A program made the position numbers and the translations under genes. Positions 52,055 to 60,891 of a DNA stretch of 64,000 nucleotides are shown here, piece by piece (the stretch's first letter is position 1; every line of letters starts with the position of its first letter). Source of the DNA: Nocardia cyriacigeorgica (GTDB lineage Bacteria > Actinomycetota > Actinomycetes > Mycobacteriales > Mycobacteriaceae); the NCBI RefSeq assembly GCF_010868145.1, contig NZ_JAAGUY010000021.1, forward strand, positions 37,242 through 101,241, given 5' to 3'. Under the pieces are notes generated by a model. That model was not told the DNA's origin. It was given only the letters and a program-made list of their open reading frames with translations, and made no database searches.

Positions 52055-53953
52055 TCAGTCCCCGTTGATCCCGTACAGCCGTTCCCAGTTCGCGCGGCTG
52101 GTGAGTTCCGGCACCGCCGCGCGGTACTGCTGTTGCAGCGCAGGCAGTTCGCGACGCAGGCGACGCAGCACACGCACAGTGCGCAGCAGCAGCTTGCGGG
52201 CGGTCGCCTTGTCGCGGCGGCGAACTCGCACACCGGACTGGGAGGCGTCGGTGACGACCACGTGGTCGAACAGCGACACATGCCACCAATGCGCGTCCTC
52301 GCGGGTGACGCCGACGATGCCGTGCTGGGTGCGGCCGGTCCACTGCGTGATCGCACGCTTGACCAGCACCGCGAGCAGACGGCTCGGCTCACCACCGGCG
52401 CGCCGGACCTGAATTTCCGACGACGGCACCGGCGGTGTCGCGGCCGGGTGCTTGATCGTCTCGGCGTAGTCGCCACGGCTGGTGCGGGCCGCGGCCAGCG
52501 CCTCGATACCACCGTCGCGCAGCACCTGCGGGCCGCGCAGGAAGTCCTCGATGCCCTGCAGGGTGGTGTGCGCGAGGCCGTACTGCATCGCCACCAGGTG
52601 CTCGGCCAGGTTGCGGAACAACTGACGGGTGATGGTCTTGCCATCGAGATCGGTGTGCATGGCGCAGACGATCAGCGAGTTACGGGTGCTGAAGTAGCGG
52701 GCCCAGTCGTCGAAGTCTTTCCAGTAGAAATCGGCATGCCAGACCGCGGCATTGGGCAGCGTCACCGTGACGAACCCGTTCTCGCGGGCGCGGATGCCGT
52801 ACTCGACGTCATCCCACTGGAAGAAGATCGGGATCGGCAGGCCGATCTTCTCGACCACCTCGGCCGGGATCAGGCAGGTCCACCAGGCGTTGTAGCCGGC
52901 GTCCACACGACGTTCCTGATTGCGCTTGAGCATGCTGGTGTTGCGCAGCGCCTTCGGCACCTTCTGCCCGTGGCTGAGTTCGTGCATATGCACTTCCTCG
53001 GCACCGACATTGAGGTAGTCGGGGTTGAGCAGGAACAGCATCTGCGCGCCGACCAGGGTCGGTTCGACGGTGAGGTTCGCGAAGGCATTGAGCCGCAGTA
53101 CCGTTTCCGGCTCGCAGAGGATGTCGTCGTCCATCAGGATGACGTCGGCATGCTCGTTGGCGCCGGAGACCTCGTAGAGCCCACGGGTGAAACCACCCGC
53201 ACCGCCGAGGTTGGGCTGGCGGATGTAGCGCAGCTTGTCGCCGAAGACGGGCTGGGTCTGCTGGAACAGCGGCCGGTCCTGCACCAGGTCGGTGCCCTGG
53301 TCCACCACGTAGACGGCGTCGATGGCGGCGAGGACCACCGGATCCGATGCCAGCGCGGCGACCGTGTGCGCGCAGTCCTCGGCCCGGTTGAAGGTGCAGA
53401 TCGCGATGGCGACCGGACGAACCCGTTCGGGCGCCTCGGTGGTCCAGGTCAGCGCGGAGATGCCGAGTTCGGCGCCGACCGCGTCGAACTCCAGCCACAG
53501 CGCGCCGCCGTCGACGTACTGGTCCACCGGCGCGGACAGCGTCAGCGGACCGCTCGCGTCGATATCGGCGCTGGCGATGATGCGCCGGTGTCCGGCGATA
53601 TCGGACGCGACCAGCCGCACCCGCGCCTTCTTGGCCACCTCGAGCACCATCGAGGCCTCGACCGCGGTGACGGTGGTCCAGCGCTGCCAGTAGCTGGCCG
53701 CGAATCGGCCGAAATAGGTGTTGGTGTGTGCGGTCGCGCCCTTGTCCAGCCGCAGCGCCTGCCGCTCCCGCGTCGAGCGGCCCTTGACCACGGCATACAG
53801 CTCATCGCTGACCTTCGGCGACGGGCCGGTGAAGATCCCTCGTTGCAGCACCAGCCGATCGGGCGCCGGGTGGGAGGCGGCACGCAGCGCGTCGGGCGCG
53901 GCGTCCGAGCGATCGTTCGTTTCGGTAACGGCCTGGGTAGCCGACTGGTCCAT
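52055..53953 (-). CDS. glfT2: Galactofuranosyltransferase GlfT2
   Basis: A 632-residue polymerising galactofuranosyltransferase, which adds alternating beta-1,5 and beta-1,6 Galf units. A beta-sandwich N-domain (LVLQRGIFTGPSPKVSDELY) precedes the GT-A core: VAIAICTFNRAEDCAHTVAA, NLGGAGGFTRGLYE, LMDDDILCEPET (metal DDD), IFFQWDDVEYGIRARENGF with the catalytic acid, and WHADFYWKDFDDW. Its length is near the 637 residues of the M. tuberculosis enzyme. ATG 53953 follows GAGGA; the upstream in-frame ATG is less likely. glf (UDP-galactopyranose mutase) is not adjacent. Confidence 0.96.
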   Translation of the reverse strand: MDQSATQAVTETNDRSDAAPDALRAASHPAPDRLVLQRGIFTGPSPKVSDELYAVVKGRSTRERQALRLDKGATAHTNTYFGRFAASYWQRWTTVTAVEASMVLEVAKKARVRLVASDIAGHRRIIASADIDASGPLTLSAPVDQYVDGGALWLEFDAVGAELGISALTWTTEAPERVRPVAIAICTFNRAEDCAHTVAALASDPVVLAAIDAVYVVDQGTDLVQDRPLFQQTQPVFGDKLRYIRQPNLGGAGGFTRGLYEVSGANEHADVILMDDDILCEPETVLRLNAFANLTVEPTLVGAQMLFLLNPDYLNVGAEEVHMHELSHGQKVPKALRNTSMLKRNQERRVDAGYNAWWTCLIPAEVVEKIGLPIPIFFQWDDVEYGIRARENGFVTVTLPNAAVWHADFYWKDFDDWARYFSTRNSLIVCAMHTDLDGKTITRQLFRNLAEHLVAMQYGLAHTTLQGIEDFLRGPQVLRDGGIEALAAARTSRGDYAETIKHPAATPPVPSSEIQVRRAGGEPSRLLAVLVKRAITQWTGRTQHGIVGVTREDAHWWHVSLFDHVVVTDASQSGVRVRRRDKATARKLLLRTVRVLRRLRRELPALQQQYRAAVPELTSRANWERLYGINGD

Positions 53954-54102
53954 GAAGTCCTCGAAATTCCTTATTGTGCCGACGGGACAGACATGTCCCT
54001 GCATACGGTTCGCGGCGGGAGCGAGGATATCAATCGCACACGCCGTAAGCCCGCCGAGTAGCTACCCACCAGGCCGGTGGGATAACCCTGCGGTTGTCAC
54101 GT

Positions 54103-54627
54103 TCACTCGGCACCGACACGCTGGGGAGCCGGTTCGGTCTTACCGGTGAACACGAACTTGTCATAGGCCCAGTACCGGAACACCACCGCGACGATCTGGC
54201 CGATCAGAGTGCCGGAGATGTTGTCCGAGAGCGGGCTGGACAGGTCGAGGATGTAGCGGGAAAAGCCGAGGCAGCCGAGCTGCAGGCCGATCGCGATGAC
54301 GTTGAACAGCGCGTACAGCAAGTATTCGCGGCCGGGGTTGTCGGTCTTCTTGTGCGAGAAGGTCCACCACTTGTTGCCGAAATAGGTGACCACCGTCGCG
54401 ACGACGATCGCAATGATCTTGGCGGGCAACGGAGCGTGGTACAGCACACCCTCGCCACCCCAGAACACCAGCAGGTTGTAGGTCCCCGCGTCCACCAGGA
54501 ACCCGATGGCGCCGACGACCAGAAACGCGCCGCCCTGACGCAGTGCGGTGCGCACCTTTCCGGTCAGCGACGGGCGCGCCGGTGGTGCTGACTCGGGTGC
54601 GGGGCTGGTCGGCTCACTGGGTGACAC
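54103..54627 (-). CDS. GtrA-family membrane protein
   Basis: 174 residues with four membrane helices: GGAFLVVGAIGFLVDAGTYN, LPAKIIAIVVATVVTYFGNK, WWTFSHKK, EYLLYALFNVIAIGLQLGCL and IGQIVAVVFRYWAYDKFVF, the GtrA signature. GtrA proteins are proposed to flip polyprenyl-phosphate sugars; the mycobacterial relative Rv3789 works with decaprenyl-phosphoryl arabinose. GTG 54627 is chosen; TACCGT lies seven bases upstream (leaderless). It diverges from the GT2 gene with 101 bases between. Confidence 0.92.
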   Translation of the reverse strand: MSPSEPTSPAPESAPPARPSLTGKVRTALRQGGAFLVVGAIGFLVDAGTYNLLVFWGGEGVLYHAPLPAKIIAIVVATVVTYFGNKWWTFSHKKTDNPGREYLLYALFNVIAIGLQLGCLGFSRYILDLSSPLSDNISGTLIGQIVAVVFRYWAYDKFVFTGKTEPAPQRVGAE

Positions 54628-54728
54628 TCGGGCGACGGTACCGCAGGCACCTCGCTGGGGCGTTTGCCCGCACACACCTGTAATCTCCCGGTGTTCCCAT
54701 TCACAGCCGACCTCGAGGATTGACCCGG

Positions 54729-55697
54729 GTGGATTCCGCCGAGCTTCGCATTGCCGCCGTGGTCCCTTGCCACAATGAAGAGGCTTCGGTCGCCAAGGTC
54801 GTCACCGACCTGCAGGCCGCCGTGCCGGGGATCGTCGTCTACGTCTACGACAACCTGAGCACCGACGCGACCGCCGAGCGCGCCCGCGAAGCCGGTGCGA
54901 TCGTGCGCGCCGAAACCACCAAGGGCAAGGGCAACGTGGTTCGCCGCGCGTTTGCCGACATCGAAGCCGATGTCTATCTGATGATCGACGGCGACGACAC
55001 CTACGAGGCGTCGGCCGCGCCGCTGATGATCAAGACGCTGCTCGACGGCCCATACGACCACGTGCTCGGTGTGCGCAAGCAGGACCAGGACGCGGACGGT
55101 TCCGCGTACCGCGCCGGGCACGAAACCGGCAACAAGGTGCTCAACGGTGTCGTCGGCAAGGTGTTCGGCGAGAATGTCGAGGACATGCTGAGCGGGTTCC
55201 GGGTCTTCTCGCGCCGGTTCGTCAAGAGCTTCCCCGCCGTCTCGCGCGAGTTCGAGATCGAGACCGAGCTGACGGTGCATTCGCTGCACCTGCGGGTGCC
55301 GCAGACCGCGGTGCCGGTGGGCTTCCGTGATCGTCCCGCGGGCAGCGAGAGCAAGCTGCGCACCTATCACGACGGTTTCAAGATCCTCGCGCTGATCATC
55401 GGGCTGGCCAGGCATGAGCGCCCGGTCGCGTTCTACGGCTTGTTCGGCACGCTGAGCTGGCTGGTTTCGGTGATTCTGACCATCCCGATCGTCATCGAGT
55501 TCTACGACTCGCACACTGTGCCGCGTTTCCCGACGCTGTTCCTCGCCTTCACGCTGTTGCTGCTCGGCAGCCTGGCCTGGACCGCGGGCATGATCCTGGA
55601 CGGCATCCGCCGGTCGAGGCACGAAACGGCGCGCCTGGTCTACCTGCGCTATTCGGCTCCCGGGGAGGACCCGCGTCCCGGTGAGGCCGGGCGTTGA
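54729..55697 (+). CDS. Family 2 glycosyltransferase with two C-terminal membrane helices (GtrB/DPM1-like)
   Basis: 322 residues. The GT-A domain shows AAVVPCHNEEASVAKVVTDL, VYDNLSTDATAERAREAG, the metal motif LMIDGDDTYEA and LSGFRVFSRRFVKSFPA. Two membrane helices (LFGTLSWLVSVILTIPIVIE, FLAFTLLLLGSLAWTAGMIL) end it, the GtrB/polyprenyl-phosphate glucose or mannose synthase layout. GTG 54729 has GAGGA ten bases upstream; TTG 54720 is too close to it. It overlaps the DUF2142 gene by TTGA. Confidence 0.9.
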   Translation: MDSAELRIAAVVPCHNEEASVAKVVTDLQAAVPGIVVYVYDNLSTDATAERAREAGAIVRAETTKGKGNVVRRAFADIEADVYLMIDGDDTYEASAAPLMIKTLLDGPYDHVLGVRKQDQDADGSAYRAGHETGNKVLNGVVGKVFGENVEDMLSGFRVFSRRFVKSFPAVSREFEIETELTVHSLHLRVPQTAVPVGFRDRPAGSESKLRTYHDGFKILALIIGLARHERPVAFYGLFGTLSWLVSVILTIPIVIEFYDSHTVPRFPTLFLAFTLLLLGSLAWTAGMILDGIRRSRHETARLVYLRYSAPGEDPRPGEAGR

Positions 55698-57370
55698 CCA
55701 CCTCCGCCGACCGGAAATCCGCCGAGCGCGAGGAACCGGTCGATCCCGAGAACACCACAGCCGGTGACGAGTCCGGCGAGGCGGCAACCGACACGGTGAC
55801 CACCGACAACGCCGCCGAGCCCGCCCCGCCCGCAGCCGAGCCCGGCGACGACAACGTGGCGACCGAGACCACAGCCGCGGGCGGTACCAAGAAGAAGTCT
55901 GCCGCCGCCCAGAACCCACTGCGGCGCACGGCCGAGGCACTGATCACCAAGCTCGGTGCCGCGACCGTCGCATTCGCCATCCTCGCGACCCTTTTCGGCG
56001 CCGTCTTCGCCGTGATCACCCCGCCGTTCTGGGGCCATGACGAGATCACCCAGTTCGGCCGCGCCTACCAGGTGGCACACGGCGGTTTCCTGCCACAGGA
56101 GATCGAAGACCCTCGCGGCGTCGCCTACGGTGGCCAGGCGCCCGCGGCCATCGACGCGCTGATGGGCTATGCGTTCCGCGACTACAACGACAACCCGGAG
56201 GAACCGGGCGCGATGGTCGGCGACCCGGCCGGTTACGACCGGGTCGGTGACGCCGAGATCACCTCGCAGCAGAAGCAGGTCTGGTTCACCAATACCGCCG
56301 CCTACTCCCCGGTCCCGTATGTGCCCGCCGCGATCGGTATCCGGGTGGCGGAGCTGACCGGCCTCGACGCGAGCGGCATGGTGCTGCTGACCCGGCTGTC
56401 CGGGCTGCTCGCCTACCTCGTGATCGTCGGGTTCGCGCTCTGGGCGCTGCGGGCCTACCGCGTGCAGTGGCTGGTGTTCAGCATCGCGCTGCTGCCCATC
56501 GCGGTCTTCCAGTCCGGCACCGTCACCGCGGACACCATGACCAACGCGCTCGCCATCATGGTGTCGGCGCTGCTGGTCAAGGCGCTGTTCCTTGGCAAGG
56601 GACTGGGCCGGGTGGAGACGACGGCGCTGCTCGCCGCGACGGTGCTGCTGCCGCTGAGCAAGCCGACCTATGTGTTGCTCGCGATGCTCGTGGTGCTTGT
56701 CCCCGCCAAGCGATTCGGTTTCTCCGGCCTGCTGCGCTTGGTCCCGTTGGTGTGCGCGGCGATCGGTGCGATCGGGTTCGCGGTCTGGATGAAAATCGCC
56801 GCGCCGACCGGCGACGGCATGAGCCTGATGCGGCCCGAGCACCAGTGGTACACGGTGAATCCGGGCGAGCAGCTCACCGGAATCCTGCGCGATCCGTTCG
56901 GCTTCCTCGGTGTCTTCGGCGAGAGCATCGCCCGCCGCGATCAGGAATGGTTCACCGAGTTCTTCGGCGAGCTCGGCTTCGGCTACGTCGATGTACCTGC
57001 GATGTCGGTCGTGACCTGCCTGTTGGCGTTCGCGGTCGGCCTCGGGATCGCCGAGCGGATGTCGGCCCCGGAGTTCCGGAGGACCCTTGTCGTCGCTCTG
57101 ACCCTCGCGGCCAGCGTGGCGATGATCTACGTGACCCTCTACATGTCGTTCACGCCGATCGATTTCTACATCATCGACGGAGTGCAGGGCCGCTACTTCG
57201 TGCCGCTGGCGATCCTCACCTTCGCGGTGCTGCTGCGCTGGATGCCGTTGCGGCTCACCGGTCCCGGCGGAAAGGCGCCGGGACGGGCCGCACCGATCAC
57301 CATCGTGGCGGCCACGTCGATCGCGCTGGCCGCGGCGGCGATCAAGTACTACGTGGTGGTGTGGGGCTGA
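55694..57370 (+). CDS. DUF2142 polytopic membrane protein, probable GT-C glycosyltransferase
   Basis: 558 residues. An 80-residue acidic/Ala-rich cytoplasmic tail with a KKK cluster precedes about 11-12 membrane helices. The first loop contains TPPFWGHDEITQFGRAYQVA; an acidic pair in this position is the catalytic mark of GT-C enzymes that use polyprenyl-phosphate sugars. Later loops include DFYIIDGVQGRYFVPL. TTG 55694 overlaps the GT2 stop, so the two are one operon. The glycosyl acceptor is unknown, and its 3' end overlaps convergent rmlB by 29 bases. Confidence 0.82.
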   Translation: MTTSADRKSAEREEPVDPENTTAGDESGEAATDTVTTDNAAEPAPPAAEPGDDNVATETTAAGGTKKKSAAAQNPLRRTAEALITKLGAATVAFAILATLFGAVFAVITPPFWGHDEITQFGRAYQVAHGGFLPQEIEDPRGVAYGGQAPAAIDALMGYAFRDYNDNPEEPGAMVGDPAGYDRVGDAEITSQQKQVWFTNTAAYSPVPYVPAAIGIRVAELTGLDASGMVLLTRLSGLLAYLVIVGFALWALRAYRVQWLVFSIALLPIAVFQSGTVTADTMTNALAIMVSALLVKALFLGKGLGRVETTALLAATVLLPLSKPTYVLLAMLVVLVPAKRFGFSGLLRLVPLVCAAIGAIGFAVWMKIAAPTGDGMSLMRPEHQWYTVNPGEQLTGILRDPFGFLGVFGESIARRDQEWFTEFFGELGFGYVDVPAMSVVTCLLAFAVGLGIAERMSAPEFRRTLVVALTLAASVAMIYVTLYMSFTPIDFYIIDGVQGRYFVPLAILTFAVLLRWMPLRLTGPGGKAPGRAAPITIVAATSIALAAAAIKYYVVVWG

Positions 57371-58367
57371 TCGTCGTTTCGCCGGCGGCCGCATAGGCCC
57401 TCTCGGTGCTCGCTTTGTGCTGGCGCCACCAGTTCTCGTTCGTCCGATACCAGGCAATGGTGTCGGCGAGCCCGGCACGGAAGTCGGCATAGCGGGGCTG
57501 CCAGCCGAGTTCGGTGCGCAGCCGGCTCGCGTCGATCGCGTAGCGCTGGTCGTGGCCGGGCCGGTCGGTGACGTGGTCGAAATCGTCCGGGTCGCGGCCG
57601 AACGCTTCGAGGATCAGCCGCACGACGGTCTTGTTGTCGAGTTCGCCGTCTGCGCCGATCAGATAGGTCTGTCCGATCCGGCCGCGTTCCAGCACATCCC
57701 AGACCGCGCGGTTGTGGTCGTCGACGTGGATCCAATCCCGGATCTGATGGCCCGCGCCGTACAGCCGGGGCCGCACACCGTCGATGAGATTGGTGATCTG
57801 GCGCGGGATGAACTTCTCCACATGCTGATACGGGCCGTAGTTATTGGAGCAGTTGGACAGCGTGGCGCGCACCCCGAACGAGCGGGTCCAGGCCCGCACC
57901 AGCAGATCACTGGCGGCCTTGGTCGCCGAGTACGGGCTGGACGGGTTGTAGGCGGTCTGCTCGGTGAACGCCGGATCGCCGGCGTCCAGGTCGCCGTACA
58001 CCTCGTCGGTGGAGACGTGGTGATAGCGCACATCGTGGCGGCGTACCGCCTGCAGCAGTGAGTAGGTGCCGACGATATTGGTCTGCACGAACGGCCACGG
58101 CTCGCTCAGCGAGTTGTCATTGTGCGATTCGGCGGCGAAGTGGACGACCGTGTCGACACCACTGACCAGTTCGTCGACCAGATCCAGATCGGCGATATCG
58201 CCGTGCACGAAGTCGATTCGGTCAGCGACCGGCGCGATCGATGCCCTGTTGCCCGCATAGGTGAGCGCGTCCAGCACGGTGACCGTGACCTCGGGCCGTT
58301 CGGTCACGGTCTGCTGGACGAAGTTCGCCCCGATGAACCCGGCACCGCCGGTTACCAGCAATCGCAC
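57342..58367 (-). CDS. rmlB: dTDP-glucose 4,6-dehydratase
   Basis: A 341-residue NAD-dependent SDR that makes dTDP-4-keto-6-deoxyglucose, second step to dTDP-rhamnose. It has the Rossmann GGAGFIGANF, HFAAESHNDNS, the catalytic STDEVYGD and YSATKAASD, and SNNYGPYQHVEKFIPR. GTG 58367 has TAAGGT six bases upstream (leaderless). It is separated from rmlA-rmlC by 2.5 kb; rmlD is not seen. The last residues extend into the 3' end of the DUF2142 gene on the other strand. Confidence 0.96.
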   Translation of the reverse strand: MRLLVTGGAGFIGANFVQQTVTERPEVTVTVLDALTYAGNRASIAPVADRIDFVHGDIADLDLVDELVSGVDTVVHFAAESHNDNSLSEPWPFVQTNIVGTYSLLQAVRRHDVRYHHVSTDEVYGDLDAGDPAFTEQTAYNPSSPYSATKAASDLLVRAWTRSFGVRATLSNCSNNYGPYQHVEKFIPRQITNLIDGVRPRLYGAGHQIRDWIHVDDHNRAVWDVLERGRIGQTYLIGADGELDNKTVVRLILEAFGRDPDDFDHVTDRPGHDQRYAIDASRLRTELGWQPRYADFRAGLADTIAWYRTNENWWRQHKASTERAYAAAGETTISPTPPRST

Positions 58368-58668
58368 CCCACGACCTTACGTCGGCCCATCCGGTCCCGC
58401 CCCATCGCGGGATGGGCGAATTGCGAAGATAGCCGGGCCACATCTATGTGTCCTTGCTCTCGTCGAATTCTTGGATCGTTTCTGCGTAGCCGCGGCGTGC
58501 CCAGGGAAAAGTGCTCCAGGAGTACACGTTTCCAAGACCGCACAGCGGCAAACCCCTCCGCGGTGAACGGAATTTGAACGAACGGATACCGCCGGTTCAC
58601 CATTCGTTAGCCGTATTCGATTTCCATCATTTCGTCCCCCCCGTACGTTTAACATCGAGGTTCCAGAA
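58368..58668. other. Intergenic region between rmlB and the DUF8020-like gene
   Basis: 301 bases hold the rmlB promoter at the left edge and the promoter of the secreted-protein gene at the right (GTTTAACAT about 20 bases before its ribosome binding site GAGG). I see no gene or clear repeat in the middle. Confidence 0.6.
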
Positions 58669-59373
58669 ATGCTGATGAGGAAATTCGCCGCGACTTCCGC
58701 GCTGTTGATCGCCGCACTCGGTGTCACGGCAGGCGCCGTCAACGCCGCACCCGCCACCGAGGCCGCCGTCGGCTTCACCGCCGAGAGCAACGGCTCGTCG
58801 TCGATCATCACCACCGATGCCGGCTCGCTCGTCGCCGAAGACGACACCTTCAAAATCAAGGCGAGCGATGGCACCGTGCTCGCCGGGGCTCCGCTGACCT
58901 TCCGGGTGGACGATTTCGAGTTCCCGATCGCCGCCGATATCGCGGGCCGCACCGCCACCCTGACCCCGCAGCTGGACCTGGACAAGGCCGTCTACAAGCC
59001 GGTCGCCCTGCCGTTCGAGGACCAGGCCAACTGGAAGACCCCTTATGACCGGGAGAAGGACGCCTTCAACCGGTTGAAGGACACCATCAGCACCGGCGCC
59101 GCGGTCGGCGCCCTTGTCGGCGGCATCGGCGGCGGTGCGGTCGGTTGCGTGCTCGGCGGTATCGCGGGCGCGACGGTCGCCTCGGCCACCATCGTCGGCC
59201 TGTTCGGCCCGTTCATCCCGGCCGCCGCGGTCGGCTGCCTCGGCGGAATCCTGGCCATCGGCGCGCTCGGCACCCTCGCAGGTCAGATCCTGATCACCGC
59301 GCCGGTCGCGATCGGCGCCGCGATCCAGTACTTCAGCACGGTCAACGCGCCGTTCAACCCGCCGGCCAAGTAG
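58669..59373 (+). CDS. Secreted DUF8020-like protein
   Basis: A 234-residue exported protein. The signal (LMRKFAATSALLIAALGVTA, cleavage near VNAAPA) is followed by a beta domain (SSIITTDAGSLVAEDDTFKI, FRVDDFEFPIAADIAGRTAT) and then a long Gly/Ala-rich hydrophobic stretch (about 140-210) with GALVGGIGGGAVGCVLGGIA, which could insert in a membrane. This pattern recurs in Nocardia and Rhodococcus secreted proteins. GAGG precedes ATG 58669 by eight bases and a strong terminator follows, implying a monocistronic, well-expressed gene. Confidence 0.85.
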   Translation: MLMRKFAATSALLIAALGVTAGAVNAAPATEAAVGFTAESNGSSSIITTDAGSLVAEDDTFKIKASDGTVLAGAPLTFRVDDFEFPIAADIAGRTATLTPQLDLDKAVYKPVALPFEDQANWKTPYDREKDAFNRLKDTISTGAAVGALVGGIGGGAVGCVLGGIAGATVASATIVGLFGPFIPAAAVGCLGGILAIGALGTLAGQILITAPVAIGAAIQYFSTVNAPFNPPAK

Positions 59374-59395
59374 ATCGAACCCGGACAGCTACCAC

Positions 59396-59430
59396 AGAAA
59401 TCCCGCCCGGATCACCCGGGCGGGATTTCT
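59396..59430 (+). terminator. Strong hairpin terminator after the DUF8020-like gene
   Basis: A perfect 15-base stem (59396-59410 with 59416-59430) and a five-base loop lie 22 bases after the stop. The stem ends in AAA/TTT, giving a short U run. The same hairpin may also serve the convergent hydrolase gene. Confidence 0.88.
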
Positions 59431-59524
59431 GCGCGGAATCACCGATTGTTTGCCTAAGAATTCGTCGGTTGTATTTCGGATACCATTCCGGAAGGTCAGG
59501 GCATCGAATTGTTTCCCGCGTGTT

Positions 59525-60511
59525 TCATGCGGTGCGGACCCGGTCGGACTGTTCGATCCGCGCCCGGATGAATCGCGAAGCACGGGCAAGCGCGGCGCGC
59601 CCTTCCGGCAGATTCGGCGCGATGCTCATGAAATCGTGCACCGTGCCGCGCCACAGTTCCAGCGAGTTCGGCACGCCCGCCGCGGTGAGACGCCGGGCCA
59701 TGAGCTCGCTGTCGTAGCGCAGCAGCTCCTGCTCCGCCGCGACGAGCAGTACCGGGGGAAGGCCGGTGAGAGTGGCGTTGACCGGTGACAGCTTCGGGTC
59801 GAGCACCCCGCCGACCTCACCACCCAGTTTCACCACCGCGGCGAGCGCCGCGAGCGGGATATAGGCGTCGCGCGCAGTCTTCTCGTAGTCGCGTTTGGCC
59901 GCGTAGTCCAAGTCGAGCAGCGGACTGAGCCCGAGCAGACCGGCAGGTGCGGGCAGCCCCGCCTCGAGCGCGGCGAACACCGTCGAGAAGGCCAGCAGAC
60001 CACCGGCCGAATCACCGGCGATGACGATGCGCGCCGGATCGACGCGGTGGCGCAGCAGCCAGCGGTAGGCATTGAGGCAGTCGGCCAGCGAATCGGTGAT
60101 TCTTGTTCCGGGCAGCTGCCGGTATTCGACGTTCACCACCGTCAGACCGGTCCGGCGGGCCAAGCCGGCCGCGACCGGGCGGTGCGTGCGCAATCCGCAG
60201 ATGGCGAAGCCGCCACCGTGGAAGTACAGCACCGCACCGTGGCGCAGCGACCGCGCCGCGCCCGCGGGCCGGATGATCTCCATCCGGAAGCCGTTCAGCG
60301 ATACCTGTTCACGATCGATGCCCGAGGGTTCCGGGCGCAACATCGACAGTCCGTCCACCAGGGCAGCACCGACGGGCAGGGTCATCCGGTTGATCGGGAA
60401 GGTCCGCAGAACCGGCCGCACCACGCCACGGAAGGCCGCCTCGAGCACGCGTCCAGGCGTGCTCGGTCCGCCTGGGTTCACCACGATGCCGGGTTCTCTG
60501 GTCGCAGACAT
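59525..60511 (-). CDS. Alpha/beta hydrolase, hormone-sensitive-lipase family
   Basis: A 328-residue esterase of the HSL type. The oxyanion motif is YFHGGGFAICGLRTHRP, NVEYRQLPG follows, the nucleophile elbow is VIAGDSAGGLLAF (Ser), and the C-terminal TVHDFMSIAP carries the catalytic His. No signal peptide. Mycobacterial Lip proteins are its closest class. ATG 60511 is used, with an AGGG-rich stretch upstream. It diverges from rmlA over a 380-base gap. Confidence 0.92.
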   Translation of the reverse strand: MSATREPGIVVNPGGPSTPGRVLEAAFRGVVRPVLRTFPINRMTLPVGAALVDGLSMLRPEPSGIDREQVSLNGFRMEIIRPAGAARSLRHGAVLYFHGGGFAICGLRTHRPVAAGLARRTGLTVVNVEYRQLPGTRITDSLADCLNAYRWLLRHRVDPARIVIAGDSAGGLLAFSTVFAALEAGLPAPAGLLGLSPLLDLDYAAKRDYEKTARDAYIPLAALAAVVKLGGEVGGVLDPKLSPVNATLTGLPPVLLVAAEQELLRYDSELMARRLTAAGVPNSLELWRGTVHDFMSIAPNLPEGRAALARASRFIRARIEQSDRVRTA

Positions 60512-60891
60512 CGCACACCTGCCCTCCGCTCGGGGCGTCGAATCCCCGGCCGGACGGCTGCCCGGATGAGCGTCGACGCTGACGTTCGCACCGATCGCAC
60601 ACGGTGGTGCTTCAGATCGCACACCGCAGTCTTCAGAAACGCGAACGTTTCAAAACTCGCGGCCTCAGCACACCATGCGGACGTGACGCGTGCAACAACA
60701 TTGCCCGAATCCGCTATTCCCCATACCTGGTACCCGCACTCCGTAACCATTTCGAACAGGAGTCGGAATCTCCCCGAATCCTGGACCGACCTGCGACGCC
60801 ACCGGAACAGCCTGATCGTCACCACAGGGCAACGGCAGGCCGATCGAACCGGTCGTAGACCCGCACCGCCGGACTGGCAGACTGTTGAGAC
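60512..60891. other. Intergenic region between the lipase and rmlA
   Basis: 380 bases without a gene. Three copies of ATCGCACAC lie at 60510, 60594 and 60616, and an inverted repeat GAAACG-CGAA-CGTTTC lies at 60636-60651. These may be binding sites in the divergent promoters. I see no RNA gene. Confidence 0.55.

Noticed and set aside
55649..57490. A 613-codon minus-strand frame opposite the DUF2142 gene
   Set aside because: Composition dominated by Arg, Gly and His; antisense to a membrane protein with clear helices.
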